Shown here piece after piece: positions 1-6,128 of a stretch of DNA of 13,288 nucleotides. The notes beneath the pieces were generated by a model. It did not search any database. It worked only from the letters and a program-made list of their open reading frames with translations, and had not been told where the DNA came from. Origin of the DNA: Thermoplasmata archaeon (GTDB taxonomy: Archaea > Thermoplasmatota > Thermoplasmata > Lutacidiplasmatales > UBA184); assembly GCA_030044475.1 (NCBI GenBank), contig JASHVP010000071.1:1-13288 (forward strand). The letters are read 5' to 3'. The translations under genes were made by a program, and so were the position numbers. How positions within the stretch are numbered: the stretch's first letter is position 1; the number at the start of each line of letters is the position of its first letter.

Positions 1-51
1 GGCGATCGCGAGCAGGCCGACGTCGGTGATCCCGGCGCGCATTCCGACGGC
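1..51 (-). repeat. Left arm of a 51-base near-perfect inverted repeat
   Basis: The reverse complement of bases 1-51 matches bases 521-571 at 49 of 51 positions; I aligned them by eye. The arm touches the window edge and may continue to the left. Read on the minus strand it encodes RAVGMRAGITDVGLLAIA, against RAVGMRVGITDVGLLAIA in the right arm. One mismatch is silent and the other is Ala/Val. An ATG at 42-40 on minus could start a leftward gene, but only 14 codons are visible, so I do not call it. It could be part of a diverged paralogue in opposite orientation, a real inverted duplication, or a chimeric assembly end. Confidence 0.8.
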
Positions 52-613
52 CCGGGCGCAGCTCGCCCCGGAGGCGCCGGTCGGTTCGAGCCCGCCGTGG
101 CGACCGGTCCGGGTCGCCGGTCCGCCGGACGCCCTGCGGGCCGCCGCCGATGCGGCGTTCGACCGCGGCTGGACCTCGCGCCTCGCCTTCCTCGAGCTCC
201 CCGGACGGGCCGACGAGGCGGCCGACCGGTTCCTCGAACGGACCGACGAGCTCGTCCGCGCCGAACCGCTGCGCCCCGACGGCCGCACGAAGGGGCTCGC
301 CGCGTTCGCGATGCTGTCGCTCGACGTCCCGGAAGGGGTCGACGACCTCGGGGCGTTCCAGCGGTTTCTCGAGCGGACCCGCGACACCCTCCGACGCCGC
401 GAGATGAGCGTCGGGCTCTACCGGACGGCCGGCAGCATCGGGTCGGCGAAGTACCCCGCCGGCGCGGTCGTCGGCGCGCCGACGGACCCGGACGCGAAGG
501 TGCCCCGCGACCGGATGCGCGCCGTCGGGATGCGCGTCGGGATCACCGACGTCGGCCTGCTCGCGATCGCCCTCTGCCCCGCCCCGGCGCCGCCGAAGAC
601 CCCGCCGAGTTGA
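26..613 (+). CDS. Hypothetical protein, 195 aa, possibly 5'-partial
   Basis: I do not recognise this family. The reading frame has the strong G/C third-position bias of the other genes here, and residues from about 40 look like a compact soluble alpha/beta domain, with helical runs such as FLERTDELVR and a Gly-rich stretch SVGLYRTAGSIGSAKYPAG. The first 30 residues are rich in Pro, Ala and Arg and look unstructured. The frame is also open back to the window edge, so the GTG at 26 may not be the true start. The C-terminus (RAVGMRVGITDVGLLAIA) lies in the right arm of the inverted repeat. The stop at 611-613 is one base from the stop of the convergent neighbour. No signal peptide or membrane segment is visible. 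Confidence 0.55.
   Translation: MIPARIPTARAQLAPEAPVGSSPPWRPVRVAGPPDALRAAADAAFDRGWTSRLAFLELPGRADEAADRFLERTDELVRAEPLRPDGRTKGLAAFAMLSLDVPEGVDDLGAFQRFLERTRDTLRRREMSVGLYRTAGSIGSAKYPAGAVVGAPTDPDAKVPRDRMRAVGMRVGITDVGLLAIALCPAPAPPKTPPS
521..571 (+). repeat. Right arm of the 51-base inverted repeat
   Basis: This is the partner of bases 1-51 in opposite orientation, with two mismatches. It lies inside the 3' end of the first hypothetical gene and encodes RAVGMRVGITDVGLLAIA in that gene's frame. Both arms stay in a sensible reading frame and one of the two differences is silent. This favours a coding duplication over a purely structural repeat. Confidence 0.8.
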
Positions 614-614
614 C

Positions 615-1220
615 CTAGCCGGAACGGCCCGGCGCCCCGGCGTCGTTCTCGAAGTGTCGCTTGAGGGCCATGTACTCGGAGAACGAGATCTGGCGGCGCG
701 CGCGGACCGCCCCCGCCTGCTTGAGCGACGCGATCTGGAACGTCCGCAAGAGCTCGTCGACCGACCGCGCGGGCGTCGGCGCCGGGGAAGCGGCAATCGG
801 CACGGCGGCGATCGGGTGGTCGGCCGTCGACTCCACCGGCCGGTCGTCCCCCGGCCGCGCACCGGCGCCACCGGTCAGGTACTCGGCGAGCCGCGCGTGC
901 TCGACGTCCGTGATCTCCCCGTCGTCCCGAAGGAGGTCGATCAGTTCTCGCTGGCGGGGGCGGTACGCCTCGACAAGCTCGGAGAGCGACCGTTCGATCC
1001 GCCGCGCCGGGAGGCCGGCGAGCGGGGTCCCGACCAGCGCGTCGAGGTCGGCCTTCAGCTCGTCGAGCGCGCGCGCGAGCTCCTGGGTCGACGGCGCGGG
1101 GGCCCCCGGCGCGAGGTCGAAGCGAGCGGTCAGGTGGACCGACCCATCCGCCGAGCGGTCCGGGCCGAGCGGGCGCTCGACGGACAGCTCGATCTGCCGG
1201 CGTTCGAGCGGCACGCGCAC
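615..1220 (-). CDS. Hypothetical protein with two helix-Gly-helix motifs, 201 aa
   Basis: The family is unrecognised. The N-terminus (about residues 1-40) looks like beta strands. Next come a charged helical segment (ELARALDELKADLDALVG), a second helical block (RIERSLSELVEAYRPRQREL) leading into LLRDDGEITDVEHARLAEYL, a Pro/Ala-rich linker (about 118-150), and a C-terminal block containing FQIASLKQAGAVRARRQI and then SFSEYMALKRHF. The two blocks share a short helix, a Gly turn with a hydrophobic residue, and a helix. That recalls SHOCT-like oligomerisation motifs, but this is only a resemblance. The start is GTG at 1220, with no clear ribosome site. It is convergent with the left neighbour and divergent from the HxlR regulator, whose usual habit is to control a divergent gene, so this gene is a candidate target. 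Confidence 0.65.
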   Translation of the reverse strand: MRVPLERRQIELSVERPLGPDRSADGSVHLTARFDLAPGAPAPSTQELARALDELKADLDALVGTPLAGLPARRIERSLSELVEAYRPRQRELIDLLRDDGEITDVEHARLAEYLTGGAGARPGDDRPVESTADHPIAAVPIAASPAPTPARSVDELLRTFQIASLKQAGAVRARRQISFSEYMALKRHFENDAGAPGRSG

Positions 1221-1306
1221 GAACGGTCGTCGGCGGAGAAAAGGTACGCGCGGCGGCGAGCGCCGGCCGGGAGGAGGGGATGGTGCAGTCGATTACGGAT
1301 GTTCAC

Positions 1307-1332
1307 TTACTAACACGGGGTAACTATAATAA
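1307..1332 (+). promoter_or_regulatory. AT-rich promoter and possible operator of the HxlR gene
   Basis: The sequence CTATAATAA at 1324-1332 is a TATA box in otherwise GC-rich DNA. It predicts a transcript start near 1353-1355, a short distance before the ATG at 1367. Just upstream, TTAC (1307-1310) and GTAA (1320-1323) form a short inverted repeat 9 bases apart. The word TAAC also occurs twice, at 1311 and 1321. Such a site beside the TATA box could be an autoregulatory operator, which is inference. The divergent gene at 1220 may share this region. Confidence 0.6.
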
Positions 1333-1366
1333 GGGCGCCGTCCCTACCTCGGGCGAGGCGACCTCG

Positions 1367-1843
1367 ATGGAGACGGGACGCCCCCGCCGGGGACCGGTGG
1401 CCGGGCCGGACGCGTGCGACACGCCGGAGGGGAGGACGCTCTGCCCGGTGCTCGCGGCCGTCGGCGTCATCGGGACCGAGTGGCGGCTCGCGATCGTCCA
1501 TCGGCTGCTCGAGGGGCCGCAGCGGTTCAGCGAGATCCTGAAGTCGAACCCCCGCCTCAACGCGAAGACGCTCAGCGCGACGCTCAAGTTCCTCGAGGGC
1601 CAGGGCGTCGTCCAGCGGACGGTCGTCTCGACCCGCCCGTTCTCCGTCGTCTACTCGCTCACCGAGATGGGTCTCGGGCTCGCTCCGGCGGCGCGCGAAC
1701 TCCGCCAGTGGGGCGAGAGGTGGCTCCTCCCGCGCCAGGCGTCGGCCGCCCGTGCGAACGCCGCGGCGCGTCGGACCCCGGTGATCCAGGGCGAGCTGCC
1801 GCGGGTCGTGCTCGCCGACGCCGACGGGCGCGGCAAGCACTAG
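1367..1843 (+). CDS. HxlR-family winged-helix transcriptional regulator, 158 aa
   Basis: This is a DNA-binding regulator of the HxlR (MarR-like winged helix) family, which acts as a dimer in the cytoplasm. The diagnostic order is present: CPVLAAVGVIGTEWRLAIVH (residues 26-45), GPQRFSEI, the recognition-helix region NAKTLSATLKFLEGQGVVQR, the wing VVYSLTEMG and the closing LRQWGERW. The family's conserved Cys before Pro is C26, which in some members senses redox or electrophiles; a second Cys is C17. The ATG at 1367 is preferred over an upstream in-frame GTG at 1280, because that codon lies before the TATA box. GAGGCGA at 1355-1361 is a fair ribosome site. The last 35 residues are an Ala/Arg-rich tail beyond the family core. 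The effector is unknown. Confidence 0.92.
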   Translation: METGRPRRGPVAGPDACDTPEGRTLCPVLAAVGVIGTEWRLAIVHRLLEGPQRFSEILKSNPRLNAKTLSATLKFLEGQGVVQRTVVSTRPFSVVYSLTEMGLGLAPAARELRQWGERWLLPRQASAARANAAARRTPVIQGELPRVVLADADGRGKH

Positions 1844-1905
1844 GACGTCCGACCCGGCGGAAACGCCCCCTCCCAGGAGCGTTCCACGCCCTCCCATCCC
1901 CGGTT

Positions 1906-1913
1906 CAAATATC
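1906..1913 (+). promoter_or_regulatory. TATA-like element ahead of the structured-RNA candidate
   Basis: CAAATATC stands out as an AT-rich island in GC-rich DNA. Archaeal transcription usually starts about 25 bases downstream, which here is near 1936. That is 10 bases before the left arm of the large stem. No protein start follows at a useful distance on +, which argues that it drives a non-coding transcript or a long leader. Confidence 0.45.
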
Positions 1914-1935
1914 CCGGGATCCGATCGATTCGTGC

Positions 1936-2034
1936 AACCACCCCAGGAAGGGTCCCTCCAGATCGCCACCAGGGGGCAGCACCGTGCCCCGGGCGTGCGA
2001 GGGACCCTTCCGTCCCCCTTCTCAGGTTTCATCG
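1936..2034 (+). ncRNA. Candidate small structured RNA with 13-bp closing stem
   Basis: Bases 1946-1958 (GGAAGGGTCCCTC) and 1999-2011 (GAGGGACCCTTCC) are perfectly complementary over 13 bp. Inside them, GGGGCA (1973-1978) pairs with TGCCCC (1985-1990) around a 6-base loop. That leaves two internal single-stranded segments, 1959-1972 and 1991-1998. A TATA-like element lies about 26 bases ahead of the presumed 5' end near 1936, and a pyrimidine-rich tract with a TTT follows the stem at 2012-2034, where transcription could end. I see no match to tRNA, RNase P RNA or a known riboswitch. Both ends are estimates. The element could instead be a leader structure, a terminator, or a DNA-level protein site. 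The structure is seen; transcription is inferred. Confidence 0.45.
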
Positions 2035-2243
2035 TTCGAGGGCAGCGGGGTCCGTTACGGGTCCCCCCTCGTGCCACGGCCGTTCGATGAACGGCTCCGT
2101 CGCGCCCCTACCGTCCGCACCCGCACCGGATCGCCGATCCGCCTCCGGGTCCCGACGTTCGCACCGCGCGCCTGCCGTACCGCCGTCGTCGCCGCGTGAG
2201 ACCGCCCCGGACCGACCGTCCGCCCGCGGTCCGCGTTGTCGAC

Positions 2244-2291
2244 GATAACCGTCGCGTTCTCGGCGATCCCCGGAGAACGAGGGGTTCTCCG
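2244..2291 (+). promoter_or_regulatory. Possible weak promoter and leader hairpin before the three-gene cassette
   Basis: GATAAC at 2244-2249 is the only AT-rich word between 2100 and 2520. About 25 bases later comes CGGAGAAC (2271-2278) paired with GTTCTCCG (2284-2291) over a 5-base loop. A transcript starting near 2272 would carry this hairpin at its 5' end and a leader of roughly 270 bases to the GTG at 2540. The promoter call is weak; the hairpin itself is exact. Confidence 0.3.
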
Positions 2292-2539
2292 CGGCCGCCC
2301 GCCGCCTGCGGAAGCTCGGCCGGACCGGTCGGCTCCTCCGTCGACGACGAGCGCCCCGCCGGCGCGCGACCGCTTCCCGGCTTCCGCCGGACCCCCACGC
2401 CCCGGTCTCGCGGCGGTCCGGCCGCGGGCACGGGCGCCGGAGCGTGCGTCGCGGGACCCTTCGGGGTGGCCCGCCCGACCGCCGTGACCAGGTCCTCGCC
2501 CCGTCGGCCCGGCGGGACGGGGAGGGAAGTTCGAAGACC

Positions 2540-2848
2540 GTGGATGCCTCGGGCATCGCGTACGAAGACCAACCGGTTCCCGCCTCGTTCGCCGCTCTCC
2601 GCCGAACCCGCCTCCGCCGCCTCGGCTCCGTCCGGGTCCCGATCGCCGGTCCGTACCGGCCGACGGCCCACCTGATCGCCCTCCCGGATGGCCGTCTCCT
2701 CTGGTGGGTCCGCCTCTGGGAGGTCGACCGCGCCGTCCCCCACCTGATCCCGACCCATCGCCTCCTCCGGTACGCGCGGGCGAGCCGCCTCGTCGCGCTC
2801 GAGCGGGAGGTCCGAACGCTTGTCCGGCCGGCCGGGTCCGACCGGTGA
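2540..2848 (+). CDS. Uncharacterised 102-aa protein coupled to the ATPase
   Basis: The family is unrecognised. The protein is small, basic and soluble-looking. It has a beta-rich middle (RVPIAGPYRPTAHLIALPDG), a Trp-rich strand LLWWVRLWEV, and a C-terminal amphipathic helix around THRLLRYARASRLVALEREV. The GTG at 2540 is chosen because GGAGGGAAG (2521-2529) sits about 10 bases upstream as a ribosome site; an earlier in-frame GTG at 2444 would add low-complexity residues. The TGA at 2846-2848 overlaps the GTG of the ATPase by four bases, so translation is probably coupled. This position suggests a dedicated partner or adaptor of the ATPase, but the function is unknown. Confidence 0.7.
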   Translation: MDASGIAYEDQPVPASFAALRRTRLRRLGSVRVPIAGPYRPTAHLIALPDGRLLWWVRLWEVDRAVPHLIPTHRLLRYARASRLVALEREVRTLVRPAGSDR

Positions 2849-5400
2849 GGGAAGAACCCCTCGCGCTGCGGGCCGTCGGCCCCGGACCGCTCCGCCGGGC
2901 CTGGTACGCCCGGTTGGCCCGGGCGGCCGCGACGCTGCCGGTCCGCAGCGAGGTCCTGTTCGAGTCGTCCGACGCCGACCCGATCCCGGTCGGCTACGTC
3001 CGGCCGTCGGTCGTCGTCGCCGCCGCCGGGGGCGCCCCGGAGCTGGCGCGGTTCCGGGTCGAGACGTCGCCGGCCGCGTCCGAGCGCCGGGGACCGCCGG
3101 TCGCCTGGCCGAGCCACGTCGGCGTCGTCGTCCGGTGCGCGGGCTCGCCCGAACCGGCCGGGGTCGCCGGAGAGCGCGCGGAGCCCGAACCGGGCCCCCC
3201 GGTCGAGGAGTGGGTCGGCCGGCAGGTCGTGTGGGTCCCCCGGGGGTCGGGGGAGCTCTGGGCGCTGCGGCGGTTCCGGGTCGCGACCGCGACCGCCGAG
3301 GCGCTCGACGCCGCCGTCGCGCGCGTCGGCGCGTCGGCCGCCTCCGAATGGTCCTGGCTCACCCGCGCGCCGGCCTCCTACTCCGTCGGGGTCCGGGGAG
3401 CGCGAGACTGGGATCGCGGCCGGGTCCGTCGCGCCGGCGCTCCGTCCTGGGCGGTCCTCTCGCCGGAACGGGCCGCCGCCGGAGTCGAGCCGACCCGGGG
3501 GATCGCGGAGGGGACCGACCCCGCGGACGGTCACGCCATGGTGTTCGGCGCCTCCGGGGCCGGCAAGACCCGGCTCCTCGCCCGGCGCGCCGCCCGGGCG
3601 ATCTCGACCGGCGAGTCCGTCGTGGCGATCGACCTCCACGGGGACCTCGGGCCGGCGCTGCTCGGCCGGCTGCCGCCCGCGGCGCGGCGCCGGGTCGTCG
3701 CCGTCGACCTCGCTCGGCCCCCGGTCCCCGGGATCTCGGCGCTGCCGCCGGACGCGCCCAAGGAGCGCTCGGCCGCCCATCTTGTCGCGTCGCTCAAGCG
3801 GCTGTCGCCCGACGGCGCCGACCTGCACTGGGGATTCCGGCTCGAGCGGCTGTTCGAGATGTTCGTCCGGATCGTGCAAGAATCGGGGGGGTCGCTGGTC
3901 GACCTGTACGACCTCCTCACCTCCCCGGCGCGCCGCGACGCCGCGCGGTGGTCCACCCGTCGCCTCGATGTGCGCCGGTTCCTGGACGAGCTCGAACCGA
4001 TGGCCCGTCGCTCGCCGGAGTTGCTCTGGTCCGCGGCGGCCCGGCTCTCGAAGGTCGTCCTCGTCCCGGCGCTGGGCGACCTCCTGGCGCCGGCCGACGG
4101 CGGAGTCCCGGTCGAGGAACTGCTCGCCCGGGGCCGATCGATCGTGGTCCGACTGCCGTTCGCGACGGTCGGGCCGGAGGTGGCGCAGTTCGCCGCGACG
4201 TTGGTGCTGGGCCGGATCTACCTCGGATGGGCGGCCCGACCCGGGTCGACCCGCGAGGCGCGCCGGATCCGGATCGTGCTCGACGAGGTCCAAGGACTCT
4301 CGCCCCGGCTCGTCTCCGAGATCTTCGCCGAGAGCCGGAAGTTCGGCGTCCGAGTGCTGGCGGCGTCGCAGTACCCCGAACGTCTCGTTCCCGAGCTCCG
4401 GTCCGCCGTCGCGGCGACGACGAGCGAGGTGGTGGCGCTCCGGGTCCCGCCGGCCAGCGCCGCGGCCGTCGGGCCGTGGATCGGACTCGCCGGGGCCGAG
4501 GCCGAGGCACGCCTCCCCGCGCTCCCGACGGGGCACGGCCTCTCGCGCGGCGCCGCCGAACCGGCCGTGACGCCGGTGCTGCCCCCCGCGGAGGTGGGAC
4601 CGGTCGACGCCGCCGCCTGGCGGCGGTGCGTGGGCGCGACCCAACGCCGGTTCGGGCTCGTGCGGTCCCGGGCGGAGGCGACCGCCGACGATGCGGCGGT
4701 GACCGAGCGGTTGCTCCTCGCGGTGCTGTCCGCCACGGAGACCGGGGCCCCGATCGGGCCCGGGACGATCGTCGTCGCCGCGGGACGCCTGCCGGGGGTC
4801 CCGATCCCGGCCGAACTGCTGGCCGACCGGGTCGCGGGGGTCGAACGGAGCGGCTACCTCGACCGACGACCGGACGGCTACGCTCTCACGGCGGCCGGCG
4901 AGCGGCGGCTGGGGCTCACGACGGCGACCGGCGCCCGGTCGGAGAGCGCCGAGCACCGCGCGTTGCTGCTCGCCGCCTTTCGCGTGTTCGCCCGACGGGG
5001 GTACCGGATCGAGATCGTGCGCCAGGGGCGGTACGACACGACGCTCCCCGACGGCCTCTTTCGACAGCTGGGGGACGTCGACCGGGCGTCCCCGGCCGCG
5101 CTCGCGTCCGCGATCGACCGGGCGCGCCGGGGGTGGGCCTGGCGCTGCTTCGGTGGACGCGACGTCCACCTCGAGGCGGAGGTGTCGGGGGCGCTCCGAC
5201 CGACCCGGATCCGGCACGGACTGCGCAAGGCGGCGGCGCACGACGCGTTCCCGCTGTTCCTGGTCGCCGACCTCGGTCGGGCGCGGCGTGTGCGCTCGAC
5301 CCTCGCCGCGGAAGGGCTCCGGCCGGACGCGGCGCAGGTCTGGACCCTCGGAGCCGCCCGGTGGGGCGCCGGTCCGGCCGCGGTCGCGCGGGTCGTATGA
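2845..5400 (+). CDS. TraD/VirD4/HerA-like DNA translocase ATPase with nuclease-like C-terminus, 851 aa
   Basis: Residues 1-230 form an unrecognised N-terminal region. The RecA-like motor has Walker A GASGAGKT (235-242), a DLHGDLG motif (from 263) typical of TraG/TraD-type pumps, Walker B IVLDEVQ with D480 and E481, and the polar motif LAASQYPERL with Q509. The order Walker B, FAESRKFGVRVLAASQYPE, then a hydrophobic strand is that of VirD4/TraD coupling proteins and their chromosomal relatives, which pump DNA as rings. Residues about 613-690 resemble a winged helix ending in RSGYLDRRPDGYALTAAGE. Residues about 700-835 contain LPD736, LEAE (E777, E779) and K795, a spacing like PD-(D/E)XK nucleases or the replication-relaxation fold, with a displaced lysine. 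The start is GTG 2845, which overlaps the upstream stop. There is no signal peptide and no clear membrane anchor. The motor is certain; substrate and nuclease activity are inferred. Confidence 0.85.
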   Translation: MREEPLALRAVGPGPLRRAWYARLARAAATLPVRSEVLFESSDADPIPVGYVRPSVVVAAAGGAPELARFRVETSPAASERRGPPVAWPSHVGVVVRCAGSPEPAGVAGERAEPEPGPPVEEWVGRQVVWVPRGSGELWALRRFRVATATAEALDAAVARVGASAASEWSWLTRAPASYSVGVRGARDWDRGRVRRAGAPSWAVLSPERAAAGVEPTRGIAEGTDPADGHAMVFGASGAGKTRLLARRAARAISTGESVVAIDLHGDLGPALLGRLPPAARRRVVAVDLARPPVPGISALPPDAPKERSAAHLVASLKRLSPDGADLHWGFRLERLFEMFVRIVQESGGSLVDLYDLLTSPARRDAARWSTRRLDVRRFLDELEPMARRSPELLWSAAARLSKVVLVPALGDLLAPADGGVPVEELLARGRSIVVRLPFATVGPEVAQFAATLVLGRIYLGWAARPGSTREARRIRIVLDEVQGLSPRLVSEIFAESRKFGVRVLAASQYPERLVPELRSAVAATTSEVVALRVPPASAAAVGPWIGLAGAEAEARLPALPTGHGLSRGAAEPAVTPVLPPAEVGPVDAAAWRRCVGATQRRFGLVRSRAEATADDAAVTERLLLAVLSATETGAPIGPGTIVVAAGRLPGVPIPAELLADRVAGVERSGYLDRRPDGYALTAAGERRLGLTTATGARSESAEHRALLLAAFRVFARRGYRIEIVRQGRYDTTLPDGLFRQLGDVDRASPAALASAIDRARRGWAWRCFGGRDVHLEAEVSGALRPTRIRHGLRKAAAHDAFPLFLVADLGRARRVRSTLAAEGLRPDAAQVWTLGAARWGAGPAAVARVV

Positions 5401-6128
5401 ACCTCCGGCCCTTCCCGGGCCGGATGCGGGCGTTCGTCGCCGTCGAGGTCCCGCCGGATCCGTCCCGCGCCGACCGGGCCGCCCCGGCGCACCTGACGCT
5501 CCGCTTCCTCGGCGAGGTCGACCCCGGCCGGCTCCCGGAGATCGAGGCGGCCCTCCGACCGGCCGCCGCCGGACAGACGGCGTTCGACGTCCGCCTCGAG
5601 GGGGTCGGGGCGTTCCCGTCCGCCGAGCGGCCGCGGGTCGTCTGGATCGGCGCGACCGCCGGGGCGGGGGAGCTCGTCCACCTGGCCGGCGCGGTGGCGG
5701 ACGCGCTGGCCCCGGTGGTCCCCGGGGCGGGAGCCGAGCGGTTCGTTCCGCATGTGACCCTGTTCCGGGTCCGGTCCCGGGCCGACCGGGCGCGCGCCGA
5801 CGCGCTGCTGACCGCCCGGATCCCGGCCCCCGCGCCGAGAGAGTTCCGGGTCCGGGAGATCGCGTTGAAGGAGAGCCGGCTCCGTCCGACCGGGGCCGAG
5901 CATCGGACCGTCGCCCGGTTCCCGCTCTCCGGCGCCGAGCCGGCCGGACTGCGCGCACGTTCCGCGCCCGGTTCCGACGATTCCACGCCGGCGAAGGGTG
6001 CCCCGTCCCGCGACGATACGATTATGGACCGGGAGCCCGGTCGCCGGCCACTCCCGTCCGGGCGGGGGTCCGGGTCCGTATGGCCGTCCACCGGAGTGGA
6101 ACGGCAGCGTGGGCGCTCGCCGCCGTAG
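5397..6128 (+). CDS. thpR: RNA 2',3'-cyclic phosphodiesterase (ThpR/LigT-like 2H phosphoesterase)
   Basis: This is a 2H phosphoesterase that opens 2',3'-cyclic phosphates on RNA; relatives also act on 2'-5' linkages, including reversible ligation. The two catalytic motifs are HLTL (H32, T34) and HVTL (H119, T121), with MRAFVAVEVP before, RPRVVWIG between, and LKES plus RFPL at the end of the core near residue 176. The ATG at 5397 overlaps the ATPase stop as ATGA, which implies coupled translation; M10 at 5424 is the start that best matches the family. Only 22 residues separate M10 from the first catalytic His, against roughly 40 usually, so the first helix seems lost. About 67 Pro/Arg/Ser-rich residues follow the core and overlap the next gene by 49 bases. 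This tail may be real or simply lack stop codons. Confidence 0.85.
   Translation: MNLRPFPGRMRAFVAVEVPPDPSRADRAAPAHLTLRFLGEVDPGRLPEIEAALRPAAAGQTAFDVRLEGVGAFPSAERPRVVWIGATAGAGELVHLAGAVADALAPVVPGAGAERFVPHVTLFRVRSRADRARADALLTARIPAPAPREFRVREIALKESRLRPTGAEHRTVARFPLSGAEPAGLRARSAPGSDDSTPAKGAPSRDDTIMDREPGRRPLPSGRGSGSVWPSTGVERQRGRSPP
6016..6027 (+). promoter_or_regulatory. TATA-like promoter of the surface-protein gene
   Basis: ATACGATTATGG is the only AT-rich stretch near here and lies inside the tail of the upstream ORF. It predicts a transcript start near 6049 and a leader of about 30 bases to the ATG at 6080, with a G-rich ribosome-site candidate around 6063-6069. The surface-protein gene therefore probably has its own promoter and need not belong to the upstream cassette. 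Confidence 0.45.

Larger units (their letters stand above)
1844..2539 (+). other. Gene-poor, hairpin-rich intergenic region
   Basis: No convincing protein gene is found here in either direction. The open frames that cross it translate to Arg/Pro/Ser-rich text without domain-like character. It contains a TATA-like element at 1906-1913, the 13-bp stem element at 1946-2011, a 7-bp hairpin GCCGTTC/GAACGGC at 2079-2095, a small hairpin CGACG/CGTCG around GATAAC near 2241-2255, and an 8-bp hairpin CGGAGAAC/GTTCTCCG at 2271-2291. The rest, to 2520, shows nothing I can name. Confidence 0.6.

Noticed and set aside
654..1323. Two + strand ORFs over the 615-1220 gene
   Set aside because: They are antisense shadows, Arg/Ser-rich, without protein-like patterning.
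1280..1366. Upstream GTG start for the HxlR gene
   Set aside because: It lies before the TATA box and its residues do not match the family; the ATG at 1367 has a ribosome site.
1898..1922. tRNA-like T-loop text GGTTCAAAT
   Set aside because: The flanking bases do not form a T-stem and no acceptor or anticodon arm is present; better read as a TATA-like element.
2108..2758. Minus-strand and + strand ORFs across the gap before the cassette (also 2196-2675)
   Set aside because: Low-complexity Arg/Pro/Ser translations, no ribosome site, and they overlap the better-supported gene at 2540.
2029..5958. Very long minus-strand open frame of about 1300 codons
   Set aside because: It is antisense to the ATPase and ThpR genes, its translation is Arg/Pro/Gly-rich without domains, and scarce stop codons in GC-rich DNA explain it.
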